This document shows positions 45,657-54,444 of a stretch of 64,000 nucleotides of DNA, in pieces; positions within the stretch are counted from its first letter, which is position 1, and the number at the start of each line of letters is the position of its first letter. The notes below the pieces were generated by a model. It did not search any database, was not told where the DNA came from, and worked only from the letters and a program-made list of their open reading frames with translations. The translations under genes were made by a program, and so were the position numbers. The stretch comes from Geodermatophilus ruber (lineage in GTDB: Bacteria; Actinomycetota; Actinomycetes; Mycobacteriales; Geodermatophilaceae), in the NCBI RefSeq assembly GCF_900114385.1, contig NZ_FOSW01000012.1, positions 1 through 64,000 of the forward strand, read 5' to 3'.

Positions 45657-46580
45657 TCACGGTTGGCGGGCAGAGGCGACGAGCTGCTCGCCGAGGAAGC
45701 GGGCACCCCGCTCGGCGGCCAGCTCCAGGTGGCTCTTGTTCGTGTACAGGACCATGTGCGACGTGTCGTTCATGACGAAGAGCTCCTTCTTCGTCGTGGG
45801 GATCCGGTGGAAGGCGTCGATCTCCAGGTCCCAGGAGGTGATGTCGTCGTTCTCCGCGACGATCATCAGCGTCGGGGTGTCCAGGATCCGGCCCACGTAG
45901 GGGAAGACCGTGTAGTTCCAGAGCAGCTCCACCGACTGCACGGTGTTCCAGTGTTCGTGGTTGGGGGCGTCGGTCGCCTTCAGCGCCTCGAAGCCGGAGG
46001 TGACCTCGGGGAACGGCCAGACGCACGGCTCCGCCGCCGGGTCCTTGCTGGACATGGGGATCCTGCCGTGCTCGCCGGAGCCGAAGCGCGACCGGCGGTC
46101 GGCGAGGACCAGCTCCCGCAGCCGGCGGAAGCCGAGTGCTCCGTGCACCCGCTCCATCGTCCGCCAGCCGTCCACCACCGGGATGGTCGAGACGATCGCC
46201 CGCACTCGGGGGTCGGTCGCGCCCACGACGAGCGCGTGGCCCCCGCTGTAGGAGATGCCCCACACGCCGATGCGGTTGCGGTCCACCACCTCGAGGGTCT
46301 CCGCATAGCTGATCGCGTTCCGGTAGTCCTCGATCTGCCGCCACGGGTCCAGGTGCTGGCGCGGGCTTCCGTCGCTCTCGCCGAGGTTCCGGTAGTCGAA
46401 CACCAGAGCCGCGCAGCCCTGGTCCACGAAGGCGCGTGCGTAGGTGGGCTGGACCAGCTCCTTGACGTAGCACCACCCGCCGGCCATCACCACGAGCGGG
46501 AACGGACCCGAGCCCTCGGGCAGGTACAGGTGCCCGCGGACCGTGGTGCCCTCGCTGGTGAACTCGAAGTTCTCGGGCAT
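45657..46580 (-). CDS. Alpha/beta hydrolase (dienelactone hydrolase / X-Pro peptidase-like)
   Basis: A 307-residue serine hydrolase. The nucleophile elbow is GVWGISYSGGHALVVGA (GxSxG form GISYS), preceded by FDYRNLGESDGSPRQHLDP. The acid is likely the Asp of LMIVAENDDITSW and the base the His of MNDTSHMVLY. The N-terminus FEFTSEGTTVRGHLYLPEG is typical of this group, which includes polyketide-type esterases. ATG at 46580. It is the last gene of the Liv transporter/LLM operon and probably hydrolyses an ester or lactone intermediate. Confidence 0.85.
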   Translation of the reverse strand: MPENFEFTSEGTTVRGHLYLPEGSGPFPLVVMAGGWCYVKELVQPTYARAFVDQGCAALVFDYRNLGESDGSPRQHLDPWRQIEDYRNAISYAETLEVVDRNRIGVWGISYSGGHALVVGATDPRVRAIVSTIPVVDGWRTMERVHGALGFRRLRELVLADRRSRFGSGEHGRIPMSSKDPAAEPCVWPFPEVTSGFEALKATDAPNHEHWNTVQSVELLWNYTVFPYVGRILDTPTLMIVAENDDITSWDLEIDAFHRIPTTKKELFVMNDTSHMVLYTNKSHLELAAERGARFLGEQLVASARQP

Positions 46581-46630
46581 GGGACTGCCTCCTTCGCTGA
46601 TCGCTGTTCACCGCCGGCCACCGGCGGCCG

Positions 46631-47671
46631 TCAGGTCGGGGCGAGCGCCACCACCGTGCGGCGGACGCCGGCCACGTACGTCTCCTCCGCCGCGACCGGG
46701 TGCGGCACGACGGCGACCGTCGCCGCCTCCGTGCCGTGCCAGCCCACCAGCTGCTCCCGGCACCGGCCCGGCGGGCCCACCAGGCAGTACTCGTCGATCA
46801 GCCGGTCGGAGACGGCCGCGCGCAACCCCGCCCGGTCGTCGGCGGCGAACGCGGCGGCGATCGCCGCCGCCTCGGCCTCGTGGCCGGCCGCGGCCAGGGC
46901 GCGGTTGTAGGCGGGCAGCCCGACCCAGTACGAGAGGGCCGCCCGGGCGGCCTCCCGCGCGGCCGCGAGGTCGTCGGTGACGAAGGCGTGCACGGTGACC
47001 TCCACCGGCGGGGCGGGCCGGCCGGTGCGTTCCCCGGCCCGCGCCGTGGCGGCCGCCAGCGCGCCGACCCCCGACCTCGGGACCAGCCAGGCCATCACCC
47101 CGTCCGAGACGGCGGCACCGGCCTCCGCCATCCGCGCCCCCACCGCGGCGGTGTACACCGGCACCGGGTACTCCGGTCTGCGGAAGTCGAGGAGCTGGTC
47201 CCGGTAGGTCTGCGGCGGCAGGTCGGGGTAGCGCTGGCGGCCCCGGCCGGACAGCACCGCCTTCACGTCGCGGACGTAGGCGGGCAGGTCGACCGACGGC
47301 CGGCCGACGGGCACCCCCAGGGCGCGCAGCCGCATCGGGTGGCCCAGACCGACGCCGAGGACGAAGCGCCCGCCGGAGAGGTCGGAGGCGGTCACGGCCA
47401 TCTGCGCGGCGATGACCGGGTGCCGCAGGTAGCTGACCGTGACGTAGCTGCCGACCCGGATCCGCGAGGTGCCCAGCAGGATGGCCAGGTCGATCGAGAG
47501 CGTGTCGGTCAGCGACTCGGTCGTGAAGCAGGCGTCGTAGCCCAGCTGCTCGGCGCACCGGGCGAGGTCCACGAACTCACGGGTGCGCGCGGGCGCGAAG
47601 GTGAGCAGCGCGACGCCGAGCTGCGCCACGGGCACCGTCCTCTCTCGCGGGCTCGCGGCCCGCGGGGTCAC
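46631..47671 (-). CDS. LLM-class oxidoreductase, possibly F420-dependent (346 aa)
   Basis: A luciferase-like barrel protein: FVDLARCAEQLGYDACFTTE, IRVGSYVTVSYLRHPVIAAQ, DLSGGRFVLGVGLGHPMRLR, VYTAAVGARMAEAGAAVSDG, and the C-terminal VGPPGRCREQLVGW. Length and motifs resemble the F420-dependent methylene-H4MPT-reductase-like group more than FMNH2 monooxygenases; cofC in this window shows F420 synthesis is likely. The GTG start overlaps livF by four bases; a GTG 36 bases later is an alternative. Confidence 0.82.
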   Translation of the reverse strand: MTPRAASPRERTVPVAQLGVALLTFAPARTREFVDLARCAEQLGYDACFTTESLTDTLSIDLAILLGTSRIRVGSYVTVSYLRHPVIAAQMAVTASDLSGGRFVLGVGLGHPMRLRALGVPVGRPSVDLPAYVRDVKAVLSGRGRQRYPDLPPQTYRDQLLDFRRPEYPVPVYTAAVGARMAEAGAAVSDGVMAWLVPRSGVGALAAATARAGERTGRPAPPVEVTVHAFVTDDLAAAREAARAALSYWVGLPAYNRALAAAGHEAEAAAIAAAFAADDRAGLRAAVSDRLIDEYCLVGPPGRCREQLVGWHGTEAATVAVVPHPVAAEETYVAGVRRTVVALAPT

Positions 47672-48408
47672 AGCTGCAGGTGCTGCGCCATCCAGGTGGG
47701 GTCGGCGCGCAGCGCCGCCGCATCGCCGGAATGGACGACGACCCCCTGGTCCAGCACGAAGACCCGGTCGGCCAGCTCCAGCGCCATCTGGCTGTTCTGC
47801 TCCACGAGGAGCACGCCGAGCCCCTCGTCGGCGACCCGGCGCAGCATCCGGCCGAGGTCGGCTGCGATGTTGGGGGCCAGGCCCTGGGTGATCTCGTCGA
47901 CGAGCAGCAGCTTCTGCCCGCAGATGAGCGCCCGGCCCACCGCCACCATCTGCTGCTGCCCGCCCGAGAGCCGGGAGGCGTCGCGGTCCAGGTGCGGTTC
48001 CAGCTGCGGGAACACCTCGAGCACCCGGCGCACCGCGGCCTGCTGCTGCGGCCGGGGCCGCCGCGAGCCGAGCGCGGCCAGGCGGAAGTTCTCCCGCACG
48101 GTCAGGCCGGGGAACATCCGGCGGTCCTCGGGCACGTATCCCACGCCGGCCCGGGCCACCTGCTCGGCCGGCAGCCCGACGACGTCGCGCCCGTCGCAGC
48201 GGATGCGCCCGCCCCGCACGGAGACCAGCCCCATGATCGAGCGGACCGTCGTGGTCTTGCCCGCGCCGTTGCGGCCGAGCAGCGCGACCAGCTCGCCCGG
48301 TCCCACGGTGAGCGACACGCCCTGCAGCACGTGCGCGAGGCCGTAGTACGCCTGCACGCCGTCCAGCTCGAGCAGCGGCCGGGGCTCCGCCCGCACGGCG
48401 GCGCTCAC
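47668..48408 (-). CDS. livF: Branched-chain amino acid-type ABC transporter ATPase (LivF)
   Basis: A 246-residue ATPase: Walker A ALLGRNGAGKTTTVRSIMG, Q-loop YVPEDRRMFPGLTVRENF, signature RLSGGQQQMVAVGRAL, Walker B LLLVDEITQGLAP (normally DEPxxGLAP; Ile-Thr replaces Glu-Pro positions loosely) and VLLVEQNSQMALELAD. The YVPEDR Q-loop is the LivF hallmark. GTG start overlapping the livG stop. The transported ligand may be an amide, urea or aromatic acid rather than an amino acid. Confidence 0.92.
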   Translation of the reverse strand: MSAAVRAEPRPLLELDGVQAYYGLAHVLQGVSLTVGPGELVALLGRNGAGKTTTVRSIMGLVSVRGGRIRCDGRDVVGLPAEQVARAGVGYVPEDRRMFPGLTVRENFRLAALGSRRPRPQQQAAVRRVLEVFPQLEPHLDRDASRLSGGQQQMVAVGRALICGQKLLLVDEITQGLAPNIAADLGRMLRRVADEGLGVLLVEQNSQMALELADRVFVLDQGVVVHSGDAAALRADPTWMAQHLQL

Positions 48409-49151
48409 AGCGTCCCCGTCAGATAGACCTCTTGCACCCGCGGGTGCGACTTCACGTCCTCCGGTGCGCCCTCGAAGAGCTTCTCGCCCTGGTGCAGCAC
48501 GGTGATCCGGTCGGCGATGCTGAGGATCACGTCCATCTTGTGCTCGATCATGAGGATGGTGACGTCCCGGTTGAGCTCCTTGACCAGCTCGACCGTCGCC
48601 GCCGTCTCCGAGGGGCTCATGCCCGCCGTCGGCTCGTCGAGCAGCAGCAACCGCGGCGAGGTGGCCAGCGCGATCCCCAGGTCGAGCCGGCGCTGGTCGC
48701 CGTGGGAGAGGTTGCTGGCGATCACGTCCCGCTCCCCCGCCAGGCCGATCCGCTCCAGGACCTCCTCGGTGTGCGCGACCACGGCCCGGATGCCGTCGGC
48801 CGGCCGCCAGAACACGTAGGAGTGGGCCGCCGCCTGGGCGGCGATGCGCACGTTCTCGAAGACGGTGAGCAGCGGGAACACCGTGGTGATCTGGTAGGAC
48901 TTCGCGAGTCCCTTGCGGGCCACCTTCGAGTACGGCATGCCGGTGATGTCCTCGCCGGCGAACCGCACGCGCCCCGCGCTCGGCCGGGTGTGCCCGGTGA
49001 TCAGGTTGAACAGCGTCGTCTTGCCCGAGCCGTTCGGGCCGATGATCGCGTGCAGGGCACCCTGCGGGATCTCCAGCGAGACGTCGTTGACCGCGTGGAT
49101 GCCGCCGAAGGACCGGTCCAGCCCCGCCGCGGTCAGGATGGGCTCGGTCAT
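48405..49151 (-). CDS. livG: Branched-chain amino acid-type ABC transporter ATPase (LivG)
   Basis: A 248-residue ATPase: SFGGIHAVNDVSLEIPQG, Walker A AIIGPNGSGKTTLFNLITG, KGLAKSYQITTVFPLLTVFE, signature SNLSHGDQRRLDLGIALA, Walker B LLLLDEPTAGMSP and LMIEHKMDVILSIADR. The signature and LMIEHKMD switch are typical of LivG. ATG at 49151, overlapping the livM stop by four bases. Confidence 0.93.
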   Translation of the reverse strand: MTEPILTAAGLDRSFGGIHAVNDVSLEIPQGALHAIIGPNGSGKTTLFNLITGHTRPSAGRVRFAGEDITGMPYSKVARKGLAKSYQITTVFPLLTVFENVRIAAQAAAHSYVFWRPADGIRAVVAHTEEVLERIGLAGERDVIASNLSHGDQRRLDLGIALATSPRLLLLDEPTAGMSPSETAATVELVKELNRDVTILMIEHKMDVILSIADRITVLHQGEKLFEGAPEDVKSHPRVQEVYLTGTL

Positions 49152-50203
49152 CGCGTCCTCCGCCGCTTCCGGAACAGCCCGGGCAGCGTCTGGGTGAGCA
49201 GCCCCCACAGCCCCTGCGGGAACGCCAGCACGCAGATCACGAAGATCGCCCCCACGATCAGCTGCCAGGAGGCGAAGTAGCGGCTCAGCGTGCTCTCCAG
49301 CAGCAGGTAGACCACGGCACCCAGGAACGGGCCGAACAGCGAGGACCGGCCGCCGAGGATGACCATGATCAGGACGACGCCGGACAGCAGCCAGTACGGC
49401 TGCAGGCCGACGAAGTTGTTGAGCATCGCGAACAGCCCGCCGGCCAGCCCGGCGACGGCCCCGGCGACGACGAAGGTGGCCAGCTGCACCAGCCGGGTGC
49501 TGTAGCCGCAGCCCCGGGCCCGCTCCTCGCTCTCCCGGATGGCCTGCAGGACCCGTCCCATCGGCGACTCGGTGTAGAGGATCAGCCCGGCGAAGACCAC
49601 GAGCACCAGCACGGCGGTGACCACGAAGAACGTCAGCGGGTCGCGCAGCGCGTTGAGCTCCACCGTCGTCCCGGGCAGCCAGAGGGTCGGGACGGGGATG
49701 CCGGCGAGGCCGTCGTCCCCACCGGTCAGGTCGTCCCACTGCAGGGCGATGAAGAAGCCGAGCTGGGCGAAGGCCAGCGTCAGCATGGAGAAGTAGACCT
49801 CGGTGCGCCGCAGGCAGACCGCGCCGACCAGGGCCGAGAGCACGGCCATGCTCACCACCGCGACGAGCAGGGCCAGCCAGGCGCTGCTGCTCACGTGCAG
49901 CAGGGTCAGCCCCGCGGCGTACCCGCCCCAGGCGAACGGGAGCGCGTGCCCGAAGGAGACCAGCCCGCCGTAGCCGACGAGCAGGTTGAGCCCGGCGGCC
50001 CACAACCCGTAGATGAGCATCCCGATCGCCAGGCTCGGGTTCGGCACGGTGAAGAGCACGACCACGGCGAGCACGACCAGCAGGCCCAGCTGCCCCCAGG
50101 TCCAGCGGGCCGGCGCCGCGCCGGAGAGGCGGGCGACGGTGACCGCGGCCTCGCCGGCGGTCGGGGTGCCGTCCGTGGCCGACGGGGTGGTCAGGTGCGT
50201 CAT
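49148..50203 (-). CDS. livM: Branched-chain amino acid-type ABC transporter permease (LivM)
   Basis: A 351-residue inner-membrane permease with about nine hydrophobic segments. Family blocks are LNLLVGYGGLVSFGHALPFA, the EAA-like AIRESEERARGCGYSTRLVQ and GGRSSLFGPFLGAVVYLLLE. A disordered 30-residue N-terminus precedes TM1, and the C-terminus is basic (GLFRKRRRTR). ATG at 50203 overlaps the livH stop. Confidence 0.92.
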   Translation of the reverse strand: MTHLTTPSATDGTPTAGEAAVTVARLSGAAPARWTWGQLGLLVVLAVVVLFTVPNPSLAIGMLIYGLWAAGLNLLVGYGGLVSFGHALPFAWGGYAAGLTLLHVSSSAWLALLVAVVSMAVLSALVGAVCLRRTEVYFSMLTLAFAQLGFFIALQWDDLTGGDDGLAGIPVPTLWLPGTTVELNALRDPLTFFVVTAVLVLVVFAGLILYTESPMGRVLQAIRESEERARGCGYSTRLVQLATFVVAGAVAGLAGGLFAMLNNFVGLQPYWLLSGVVLIMVILGGRSSLFGPFLGAVVYLLLESTLSRYFASWQLIVGAIFVICVLAFPQGLWGLLTQTLPGLFRKRRRTR

Positions 50204-51057
50204 GTCGCCCCCAGCAGGCCGCGTGGCCGGAAGGTCATCACGAGGATCATCAGGACGAACGGGACGATGCCCGCGTAGACGCTGGCGTACAGCGTGGTCA
50301 GCGAGACGACGACGCCGATGAGCAGCCCGGCGACGACCGCGCCCCAGAAGCTGCCCATGCCGCCCACCACCACGACGACGAAGGCCAGGATGAGGATGTC
50401 GGCCCCCATCTCCGGGTAGACGCCGGTGATCGGCCCGGTGAGGACGCCGGCGATGCCGGCCACGGCCACCCCGAGGGCGAAGACCAGCGTGCGGTACCGG
50501 TCGAAGGGCACGCCCAGCGCGCGGATCATGACGTGGTCGCGGATCCCGGCCCGCACGATGAGCCCGACGTCGGTGCGCCGCAGGAACAGGTGCAGCCCCG
50601 CCACGACGAGCCCCACCACCACGACCACGAAGAGCAGGTAGGCGGGGAGCCGGACGATGCCGAGGTCGACCTGGAAGCGGAGCAGCTCCGGCGTCGACAC
50701 GCGCCGCCCGCCGGAGCCGGCGATCATCCGGACGCCCTCGATGAGCACGTAGGTCAGCCCGAAGGTCAGCAGGAGCGCGTCGACCTGGTCCCGCCCGTAC
50801 ATCGGCCGGATGATCGTGCGCTCCAGCCCCGCACCCAGCAGCGCCATGACGACCGGCACGACGAGCAGGGCGGGCCAGAGGCTGCCGGTGGCCACCGCCA
50901 GGTAGGAGGCGACGTAGGCCCCGACCATGTAGAGGGCGCCGTGGGAGAAGTTGATGAACTCCAGGAGCCCGAAGATCAGGTTCAGCCCCAGCGCGAGCAG
51001 CACGAGCAGCGCACCGCTGACCAGACCCAGGACGATCTGGGAGATCAACTGGCCCAT
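50200..51057 (-). CDS. livH: Branched-chain amino acid-type ABC transporter permease (LivH)
   Basis: A 285-residue permease: MGQLISQIVLGLVSGALLVL, ALGLNLIFGLLEFINFSHGA, the cytoplasmic block IRDHVMIRALGVPFDRYRTL and VGGMGSFWGAVVAGLLIGVV. All are LivH features. ATG at 51057, 51 bp after the binding-protein gene, same operon. Confidence 0.93.
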   Translation of the reverse strand: MGQLISQIVLGLVSGALLVLLALGLNLIFGLLEFINFSHGALYMVGAYVASYLAVATGSLWPALLVVPVVMALLGAGLERTIIRPMYGRDQVDALLLTFGLTYVLIEGVRMIAGSGGRRVSTPELLRFQVDLGIVRLPAYLLFVVVVVGLVVAGLHLFLRRTDVGLIVRAGIRDHVMIRALGVPFDRYRTLVFALGVAVAGIAGVLTGPITGVYPEMGADILILAFVVVVVGGMGSFWGAVVAGLLIGVVVSLTTLYASVYAGIVPFVLMILVMTFRPRGLLGAT

Positions 51058-51108
51058 GGGAACCCTTCCTGGCAGGGATGGTCCGGGCCGGATCCGGCTG
51101 CCGCTGCC

Positions 51109-52362
51109 TCAGCCGGCCCGCTGGAACTCCGTCTGGACCTCCTCGCACGTGGGGGCGTAGTCCTCGCTCCCCGGCAGGGTCTCGACCACCTCGCGGTAGC
51201 CCCACTGGCCGTCCCCGCCCCGGCTCTCCGCCTCGTCGGCCGCCAGCCCCTCGAGGATGACGATCGGCGCCAGGGCCTGGTGGTCGCAGGCGCGGATGGT
51301 CATCTCGCCCTGGGCCAGGCTGACCTCCTTGCCCTCCATGAACTCGCGGAACTCCTCGGGCGTCTCCGCGCCGTCCTCGATCGACGCAGCGATCAGGTTG
51401 ATCGCGTTCCACAGGTAGACGCCGTAGCCGCCCGGCGGGGCGCCGTAGGCCTCGCGGTAGGCGTCCACGTACTCCTGCACGCCCTCGTCCTCGACGTTCC
51501 AGTAGAAGGCCGCCATCGCCCAGGTGCCGTCGATGAGGTCGAAGCCGAGCTCCTGGTCGAAGCTGAGGTCCTCGATGCTCAGGAACGTGCGGAACCGGTC
51601 GGTGAGGCCGAACTGGTCGACCTGGCGCAGGAAGCTGACCTGGTCGCGGCCGGCGCCGCCGAAGACCAGGACCTCGGCCCCGGATCCCTCGATCGTAGGG
51701 ATGTAGGGGTTGAAGTCGGTCGTGCCGAGCGGGAAGTAGGCCGTGCCGACCACGGTGCACCCGGCCTGCTCGGGGATCGCCTGCTTGTAGGCCGCCTCCT
51801 GCTCGTGGCCGAAGGCGTAGTCGGGCATGAGCAGGAAGACGCTGCGGCCCAGCTGGTCGCAGATGAACGGCGAGCCGGCGTTGATCGCCTGGGACGGGGT
51901 CGGCGCCAGGTGGTACGTGAGGTCCGCGTCGTAGTTCGGCGGCCGGTTGAGCTGCTCGGTCTGGCAGGTGCCGATGTAGGGCACCCCCGCCTGCGTCGCG
52001 ATCTGGTTGACCGCCAGCGTCGTGGCCGCGGAGACGCACCCGGTCAGGTAGTCGACCTGCTCCTCCTGGACCAGCGCCTGGGCCTCCCGCAGGGCGACGT
52101 CGGGCTTGAGCTGGTCGTCGCGGACGATCAGCTCGATGGGCCGATCCCCGATCTGCCCGCCCAGCTGCTCGACGGCCAGCTCCGCGCCGTTGCGCTGCTC
52201 CTCCCCCAGCTGGACGTAGGCACCGGTGAGGCCGGTGATCACCCCGATCCGGACCGGTTCGTCGGAGCCGCCCCCGCCACCGCCGCCCCCGCCGGCCACC
52301 GTGCCGCCGCACGCGGTCAGCAGGAGCACCGCCCCCGCCACGCCCACCGACTTTCCCCGCAT
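51109..52362 (-). CDS. Liv-type ABC transporter substrate-binding lipoprotein
   Basis: A 417-residue exported protein with signal VGVAGAVLLLTAC and a TAC-G lipobox, a run of nine glycines, then a type I periplasmic-binding fold: VRIGVITGLTGAYVQLGEEQ, VDYLTGCVSAATTLAVNQIA, VPYIGTCQTEQLNRPPNYDA. The C-terminus includes paired cysteines. Members of this subfamily bind amides, urea or aromatic acids. ATG at 52362. It heads the operon binding protein-livHMGF-LLM-hydrolase and is divergent from another LLM gene. Confidence 0.9.
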   Translation of the reverse strand: MRGKSVGVAGAVLLLTACGGTVAGGGGGGGGGSDEPVRIGVITGLTGAYVQLGEEQRNGAELAVEQLGGQIGDRPIELIVRDDQLKPDVALREAQALVQEEQVDYLTGCVSAATTLAVNQIATQAGVPYIGTCQTEQLNRPPNYDADLTYHLAPTPSQAINAGSPFICDQLGRSVFLLMPDYAFGHEQEAAYKQAIPEQAGCTVVGTAYFPLGTTDFNPYIPTIEGSGAEVLVFGGAGRDQVSFLRQVDQFGLTDRFRTFLSIEDLSFDQELGFDLIDGTWAMAAFYWNVEDEGVQEYVDAYREAYGAPPGGYGVYLWNAINLIAASIEDGAETPEEFREFMEGKEVSLAQGEMTIRACDHQALAPIVILEGLAADEAESRGGDGQWGYREVVETLPGSEDYAPTCEEVQTEFQRAG

Positions 52363-52457
52363 GTGATCGCCTCCCCTGCCCAGCCAGCTGGCGGGCACCC
52401 TAGGGGCGCGGACGTGACGCACGTCTCGTGAAGGGCCACACAAAGCGGGCGGGGGAA

Positions 52458-52475
52458 CTTGGGGGTCGGCACAAG
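52458..52475. promoter_or_regulatory. CTTG-N10-CAAG operator-like element
   Basis: An 18-bp stretch in the 189-bp divergent gap between the Liv binding protein and an LLM gene, matching the core of the palindrome at 40441-40458 at 12 of 18 positions, including both outer half-sites (CTTG and CACAAG). Confidence 0.4.
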
Positions 52476-52551
52476 CACGGCGCGCGCGGCCTGCTGTTGC
52501 ATGGCTCACCGGCCCCCGCTCACCCGGCCCTGCGGACGAGGCGAGGAACGC

Positions 52552-53568
52552 ATGCAGATCGGCCTGTTCCACTCGATCCAGTGGCCCGAGGGCAGCGACC
52601 AGCGGGAGCGCTACGAGCAGGCGACCGCCCAGGCCTGCGCCGCCGACGACCTCGGCTTCGACTCGATCTGGCTGACCGAGCACCACTTCAGCCGGCACGG
52701 GATCGTGTCCGACAGCCTCGCTGTGCTCGCCCACCTGGCGGCCCGGACCGGCTCGGTCCGGCTGGGCACGGCCGTCACCGTCCTCCCGCTGCACCACCCG
52801 CTGCGCGTCGCCGAGGCCGCCGCGACCGTCGACCAGCTCAGCGGGGGGCGCCTCGACCTGGGCATCGGCCGCGGGTACCAGCCGGGCGAGTTCCGCGGGT
52901 TCGGCGTCGACATCGCCGAGAAGCACGACCGCTTCACCGAGGCGCTCGACGTCCTGCGCCGGGTCTGGACCGCCGACGGCCCCGTGTCGCACACGGGGAC
53001 CTACTGGTCCTTCGAGGACGCCGCACCGCAGCCGCGGCCGGTCCAGCGTCCGCACCCACCCCTGTGGGTGGCCACCGACAGCCCCGACGGCCTGGCGATC
53101 TGCGCGGCCGAGGGCTACGGCGTGCTGCTCCCCCAGGGCACCTCGCTGACCGTCACCGCGGCCCAGATGAAGCGCTACGGCGAGGCGCTGGCCGGCGCCG
53201 GGCTCGGGCCGGCCGGCGGCCGGGCCTACCTGGCGCGGGCCGCGCACGTGGCCGCGACCGACGAGCAGGCGTGGGCCGAGGCCGAAGGGCCCTACAAGGA
53301 CTTCCTCGGCTACGCCGACCGGCTCCGCCGGGCGCGGTCCGGCAGCGACCCGGGCGGCCGCAGCCCCTTCGACCTCGATACCGACCTGCGCGACAGCGCC
53401 CTGTTCGGCTCGCCCGAGACGGTGATCTCGCGGTTGCGCGACATCCGGGAGCTCGGCATCGAGCGCGTCATGCTGTTCGTGCACCTGGGCGGCCTGCCGC
53501 ACGAGCGGATCATGTCCTCGCTGGACCTGCTCGCCCGGGAGGTCCTGCCCGTGGTCCGGGAGCTGTGA
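52552..53568 (+). CDS. LLM-class flavin-dependent oxidoreductase (338 aa)
   Basis: A luciferase-like monooxygenase: MQIGLFHSIQWPEGSDQRER, FDSIWLTEHHFSRHGIVSDS, VRLGTAVTVLPLHHPLRVAE and QLSGGRLDLGIGRGYQPGEF. The EHHFSRHG histidine-rich segment and C-terminal SPETVISRLRDIRELGIERV match the bacterial luciferase alpha-like, FMNH2-dependent group. ATG at 52552 after GCGAGGAAC. It is followed by the amidohydrolase (two bases between stop and start) and the EamA transporter. Confidence 0.87.
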   Translation: MQIGLFHSIQWPEGSDQRERYEQATAQACAADDLGFDSIWLTEHHFSRHGIVSDSLAVLAHLAARTGSVRLGTAVTVLPLHHPLRVAEAAATVDQLSGGRLDLGIGRGYQPGEFRGFGVDIAEKHDRFTEALDVLRRVWTADGPVSHTGTYWSFEDAAPQPRPVQRPHPPLWVATDSPDGLAICAAEGYGVLLPQGTSLTVTAAQMKRYGEALAGAGLGPAGGRAYLARAAHVAATDEQAWAEAEGPYKDFLGYADRLRRARSGSDPGGRSPFDLDTDLRDSALFGSPETVISRLRDIRELGIERVMLFVHLGGLPHERIMSSLDLLAREVLPVVREL

Positions 53569-53570
53569 CC

Positions 53571-54425
53571 ATGACCGCCGACGCCCCCTCCCCCGTCGTC
53601 GACGCGCAGGTGCACGTCTGGCTGCCCGAGGGGCCGGACCGGCCCTGGCCGGCCGGTGGGGCCGAGCGCGCGCGGTCGATGCACCGCCACGAGCCGATCA
53701 ACGGCCCCGGTCTGCGCGCCGAGATGCGGGCGGCGGGCGTGGACCGCGCCGTCCTCGTGCCGCCGTTCTTCGAGGGCTACCGCAACGACTACGCGGTGGC
53801 CTGCGCCGCGGAGTTCCCGGACGCCTTCCGGGTCATGGCCCGGGTGGACCTGCGCACCGGCGATCCCGGCCCGGTGCGGGAGCTGCTGCGCGACCCGGTC
53901 GTCGCCGGCGTCCGCCTGGTCTTCCTCCCGGCCGACGCCGGGCGGGTGGAGGACCCGGCCGCGGAGTGGCTGTGGTCCTTCGCCGAGGACGAGGACGTCC
54001 CGGTGATGCTGCTCGCCTCCGGTCAGCTCGACGCGCTCGGCGACGTGGCGAAGCGGCACCCCGGGCTGCGGCTGGCCGTCGACCACCTCGGGCTCACCGG
54101 GGAGGCGACCGACGGGGCGGCCGCACCGGAGATCGCCGAGCTGGCCGGGCTGGCCGGGCTGCCCAACGTCTCGGTCAAGCTCACCGCGCTGCCCTGCTAC
54201 AGCACCGAGGACTACCCGTGGCCGGCGATGCACCCGCACCTGCGCCGGCTGTTCGACGCCTTCGGTCCGGAGCGGCTGTTCTGGGGGTCGGACCTCTCCC
54301 GGCTGCGCGGGCCCTACGCCGACCTGGTCCGGCTCTTCCGCGAGGACCTCGACTTCCTGTCCGCGGCCGACCTGGATGCGGTCCTGGGCGGCAGCGTGCT
54401 GCGCTGGCTGGGCTGGCCGGTCTGA
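53571..54425 (+). CDS. Amidohydrolase-2 family hydrolase (lactonase-like)
   Basis: A 284-residue TIM-barrel enzyme of the 2-pyrone-4,6-dicarboxylate-lactonase-like group. It begins VVDAQVHVWLPEGPD (QxH in place of HxH) and has RAEMRAAGVDRAVLVPP, LRLAVDHLGLTGEATD, NVSVKLTALPCYSTEDYPWP and FWGSDLSRLRGPYADLVR. The QxH form and lack of the usual metal set suit the lactonase branch. Starts two bases after the LLM stop, so the two act together. Confidence 0.83.
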   Translation: MTADAPSPVVDAQVHVWLPEGPDRPWPAGGAERARSMHRHEPINGPGLRAEMRAAGVDRAVLVPPFFEGYRNDYAVACAAEFPDAFRVMARVDLRTGDPGPVRELLRDPVVAGVRLVFLPADAGRVEDPAAEWLWSFAEDEDVPVMLLASGQLDALGDVAKRHPGLRLAVDHLGLTGEATDGAAAPEIAELAGLAGLPNVSVKLTALPCYSTEDYPWPAMHPHLRRLFDAFGPERLFWGSDLSRLRGPYADLVRLFREDLDFLSAADLDAVLGGSVLRWLGWPV

Positions 54426-54444
54426 CCGGAAGGGAGGAACGGCG

